Below, piece after piece: positions 62,074 to 64,000 of a DNA stretch of 64,000 nucleotides (positions are counted from its first letter, which is position 1; every line of letters begins with the position of its first letter). The notes beneath the pieces are model-generated. The model was given only the letters and a program-made list of their open reading frames with translations. It did no database searches and had not been told where the DNA came from. The translations under genes were made by a program, and so were the position numbers. Origin of the DNA: JAXLQL01 sp046331625. GTDB taxonomy: Bacteria > Acidobacteriota > Terriglobia > Bryobacterales > Bryobacteraceae. The stretch spans positions 139,727-203,726 of the forward strand of contig JAXLQL010000013.1 of the NCBI GenBank assembly GCA_046331625.1, in the 5' to 3' direction.

Positions 62074-63333
62074 ATGCAACGACGAACCTTTCTCCGAACC
62101 GCTTTCCAATCCGGGGCCCTTGCCGCGGCCAACGCCGCCGGGCAGCCCCTTGCGGGCGCCACGGCTGAAGACGCCGCCCGGAACGAAGACTACTGGCGCC
62201 AGATCCGCCGCGCATTTTCGCTCGACCCCAACATCATCAATCTCAACGCCGGAACCATCTCGCCAGCGCCGCGCCACGTGCAGGAGACCATGTATCGCTA
62301 CATGGAACTCGCAAGTCTCCAGCCGGCTTACTACACCGACGAGATCCTGATCCCGCAAGTGGACCGCGTGCGCAAGCGCCTGGCTCAGACATTCGGTTGC
62401 GATTCCGAGGAAATCGCCGTCACGCGCAACGCCACCGAAGCCCTGCAGGCGGTGCAACTGGGGCTCGACCTCAAAGCCGGCGACGAAGTGATCACCACCA
62501 CGCAGGACTATCCGAGCGTGCTCACGGCTTGGCGTCAACGCGCTGCTCGTGACGGCGTGGTGCTGAAGACCATCTCATACCCCACACCACCGCCGAGTCC
62601 CTCCGATCTCGTCGAGCGCTTCGCCCGCGCCATCACGCCGCGCACGCGCGTCATAGGCTTCTGCCAAGTCACCTACACCACCGGACAGATGTTCCCGGTG
62701 AAGCAGATCTGTCAACTGGCGCGGTCCAAGGGGATTCTCAGCCTCGTGGATGGCGCCCACGGATTCGCGCAGTTCCCCTTCCGCTACGCCGACCTCGAAT
62801 GCGACTTCTTCGGATCGAGCCTGCACAAGTGGCTGATGGCGCCGGCGGGAACCGGCATGCTGTTCGTGCGCCGCGACAAGATCCCCGCCGTCTGGCCGCT
62901 CAACGCGGCTCCTCTCGAACAGCGCGACAATATCCGCAAGTTCGAGGCAACCGGGGTCTCGCCATTCGCCATTCGGTCGGCGATCACCGATGCCATTGAC
63001 TTCCATGAGTCCGTAACTGTGGAGCGCAAGGGTGCGCGGCTCGACTATCTGCGCCGCTACTGGACCCAACGCGTTGCGTCCATCAAGGGTGTGAAGCTGC
63101 TCAACTCCGATCAGCCCGGCATGTCGTGCGGGCTCGGCGCCATGTCGCTCGAAGGCTGGGATTCCAATGCACTGGTGGGGTATCTGATCAAGCAGCACCG
63201 CATTCACGTTCGTTCCCGCTACGTGCCAAGCGAGTTCCACTGCATCCGAGTCACGCCGAACATCTATTCCACGCTCGAGGAGCTCGACACGTTCTGCGCG
63301 GCGATCGAAGCCGCCTCGAAGCAGAAGGCTTGA
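62074..63333 (+). CDS. Tat-exported class V aminotransferase-fold protein
   Basis: A 419-residue protein starting MQRRTFLRTAFQSGALAAAN, a twin-arginine leader. PLP features of class V enzymes are present: INLNAGTISPAPRHV, VTRNATEALQAVQLGL, DGAHGFAQF and the PLP lysine in GSSLHKWLMAPAG. It resembles isopenicillin N epimerase-like and selenocysteine lyase-like proteins. PLP enzymes exported by Tat are rare but known. A GTG at 62068 is also possible. Its 3' end has been tandemly copied downstream. Confidence 0.85.
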   Translation: MQRRTFLRTAFQSGALAAANAAGQPLAGATAEDAARNEDYWRQIRRAFSLDPNIINLNAGTISPAPRHVQETMYRYMELASLQPAYYTDEILIPQVDRVRKRLAQTFGCDSEEIAVTRNATEALQAVQLGLDLKAGDEVITTTQDYPSVLTAWRQRAARDGVVLKTISYPTPPPSPSDLVERFARAITPRTRVIGFCQVTYTTGQMFPVKQICQLARSKGILSLVDGAHGFAQFPFRYADLECDFFGSSLHKWLMAPAGTGMLFVRRDKIPAVWPLNAAPLEQRDNIRKFEATGVSPFAIRSAITDAIDFHESVTVERKGARLDYLRRYWTQRVASIKGVKLLNSDQPGMSCGLGAMSLEGWDSNALVGYLIKQHRIHVRSRYVPSEFHCIRVTPNIYSTLEELDTFCAAIEAASKQKA

Positions 63334-63640
63334 TCTCCGCAGCCGAGTGGAAATGGGTGGCAAGTCCAGCAGTATCGCTTCCAGGTTCGCTCGCGCTACG
63401 TGCCCGGCGAGTTCCACTGCATCCGCGTGACCCCGAACATCTATTCCACGCTCGAGGAGCTCGACACGTTTTGCGCGGCGATCGAAGCCGCCTCGAAGCA
63501 GAAGGCCTGATCTCCGCAGCCCGAGTGGAACGGGTGGCCAGTCCAGCGGTTTTCTCCACGATCGATGGGCTCGACACGTTGTGCGCGGCGGCCGAAATGG
63601 CCTCGAAAGTACCCTCGAAACAGAGGCTTGACATCCGCCG
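63208..63640. repeat. Tandem copies of the aminotransferase 3' end
   Basis: The last 125 bases of the gene plus about 50 downstream recur with an offset of 177 bases. The second copy starts near 63385 and is in frame but behind a stop. It ends in the same CAAIEAASKQKA and stop. A third, shorter copy (about 63540-63640, 110-base offset) keeps only ctcgacacgttgtgcgcggc and the tctcgaag-like ends. This fills the 330 bases before the next gene. Confidence 0.88.
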
Positions 63641-63663
63641 CAAGAGTGGAAACAATAGCCACC

Positions 63664-64000
63664 ATGCAGAGGTTACTTCCCGCTCTCATCCTCCTTTGTA
63701 GTCTCGAAGCGCAAACGTTTCTGGGTGGCCTTCGCGGCCGAGTCGGCGACTCCGCCGGCGGCGCAGTCGCCAGTGCCAAGGTCACTCTCACCAACCAAAG
63801 TTCCAATGCGGTGCTCGAAACCGTCACCAACGCGCAAGGCGAGTACGCCTTCCCGGCGCTCAATCCCGCCACTTACGTGTTGGCCATCGAACAGTCCGGG
63901 TTCAAGAAGTTCCAGCGCGGCGGCATCGTGGTGGCTACTCAGGGCTTCTACACCGTTGACGTGATGCTCGAGGTCGGCGAACTCTCGCAGAGCATTCAGG
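63664..64000 (+). CDS. TonB-dependent receptor with carboxypeptidase-regulatory-like domain (5' end)
   Basis: The first 112 residues of a gene that runs off the window. Signal MQRLLPALILLCSLEAQ is followed by a carboxypeptidase-regulatory-like domain (LRGRVGDSAGGAVASAKVTLTNQ, TNAQGEYAFPALNPATYVLAIE). VMLEVGELSQSIQ marks the approach to the plug. Acidobacteria carry many such long outer-membrane receptors for carbohydrate or siderophore uptake. Substrate cannot be told from this piece. Confidence 0.85.
   Translation, partial: MQRLLPALILLCSLEAQTFLGGLRGRVGDSAGGAVASAKVTLTNQSSNAVLETVTNAQGEYAFPALNPATYVLAIEQSGFKKFQRGGIVVATQGFYTVDVMLEVGELSQSIQ

Noticed and set aside
63126..63701. 191-residue plus-strand open frame
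   Set aside because: Out-of-frame reading of the copied aminotransferase 3' ends; Arg-rich repeats reflect the DNA repeat.

Overview
The window looks like a chromosomal segment of an Acidobacteriota species, most likely from the Bryobacterales/Solibacteraceae group. The basis is family content, not a phylogeny: GC-rich DNA with tightly packed genes; DUF1549/DUF1553 plus DUF1501 pairs; CxxCH-bearing HEAT-repeat dehydrogenases; CRTAC1/ASPIC-UnbV FG-GAP proteins; a Ser/Thr kinase with TolB-like and TPR regions behind an ECF sigma factor; the start of a carboxypeptidase-regulatory-like TonB receptor; and short palindromic repeats of the form gcgggactgaagtcccgc followed by gcaggct(g)aaagcctgc. The last group is typical of these genomes from general knowledge.

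Layout. 1-7.7 kb: a Tat-exported mannonate-dehydratase-like protein, a lipoprotein, a diheme cytochrome c with a PQQ dehydrogenase, a class-B-type acid phosphatase, and an alkylation-repair operon (Ada/AlkA fusion plus separate MGMT), then a pirin. 6.7-9.3 kb carries a decayed tandem duplication that produced two Uma2 copies and stubs of the neighbouring genes. 9.2-20.9 kb: secreted heme-binding dehydrogenase, J-domain protein, an RHH/GNAT toxin-antitoxin pair, a sialidase-like protein, and a PSCyt1-DUF1549-DUF1553 / DUF1501 operon. 21-32.4 kb: sigma factor-kinase operon, two FG-GAP/UnbV proteins and a membrane pentaheme-TPR protein bracketed by repeat arrays. 32.4-35.9 kb: fabH, SprT-like and unknown genes. 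35.9-39 kb: the translation block tRNA-Thr, tuf, rpmG, tRNA-Trp, secE, nusG, rplK. Here tuf carries two single-base frameshifts, and rplK is not followed by rplA.

39-43.4 kb: FkbM methyltransferase, an unrecognised two-gene unit (zinc ribbon plus partner), an SMP-30-like protein and an exported Pcm. 43.4-52.3 kb is the most interesting stretch. A strong promoter overlapped by a 15-bp palindrome drives an ABC permease/ATPase/HlyD/TolC-like exporter. A secreted 566-aa protein with a lysine/aspartate-rich run follows, then a compact RiPP-like cluster: a 50-aa Cys-containing precursor-like peptide, an S24/S26-type peptidase, an HprK-like kinase, PqqD and a radical SAM/SPASM enzyme. 52.3-58.9 kb: ATP10-like and NUDIX proteins, a hybrid sensor protein lacking its phospho-acceptor histidine, YmdB-type phosphoesterase, TsaC-like, MutM and a DUF62 enzyme. 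58.9-64 kb: cysteine desulfurase-MnmA-acyltransferase, an exported class V aminotransferase-fold protein whose 3' end has been tandemly copied, and the start of a TonB-dependent receptor.

All five frameshifts seen (two in tuf, three in the HlyD gene) are single-base losses in GC-rich sequence while the other long genes are intact. Assembly or sequencing error is therefore a serious alternative to real inactivation. No CRISPR array, insertion sequence, phage or integrase gene was seen.
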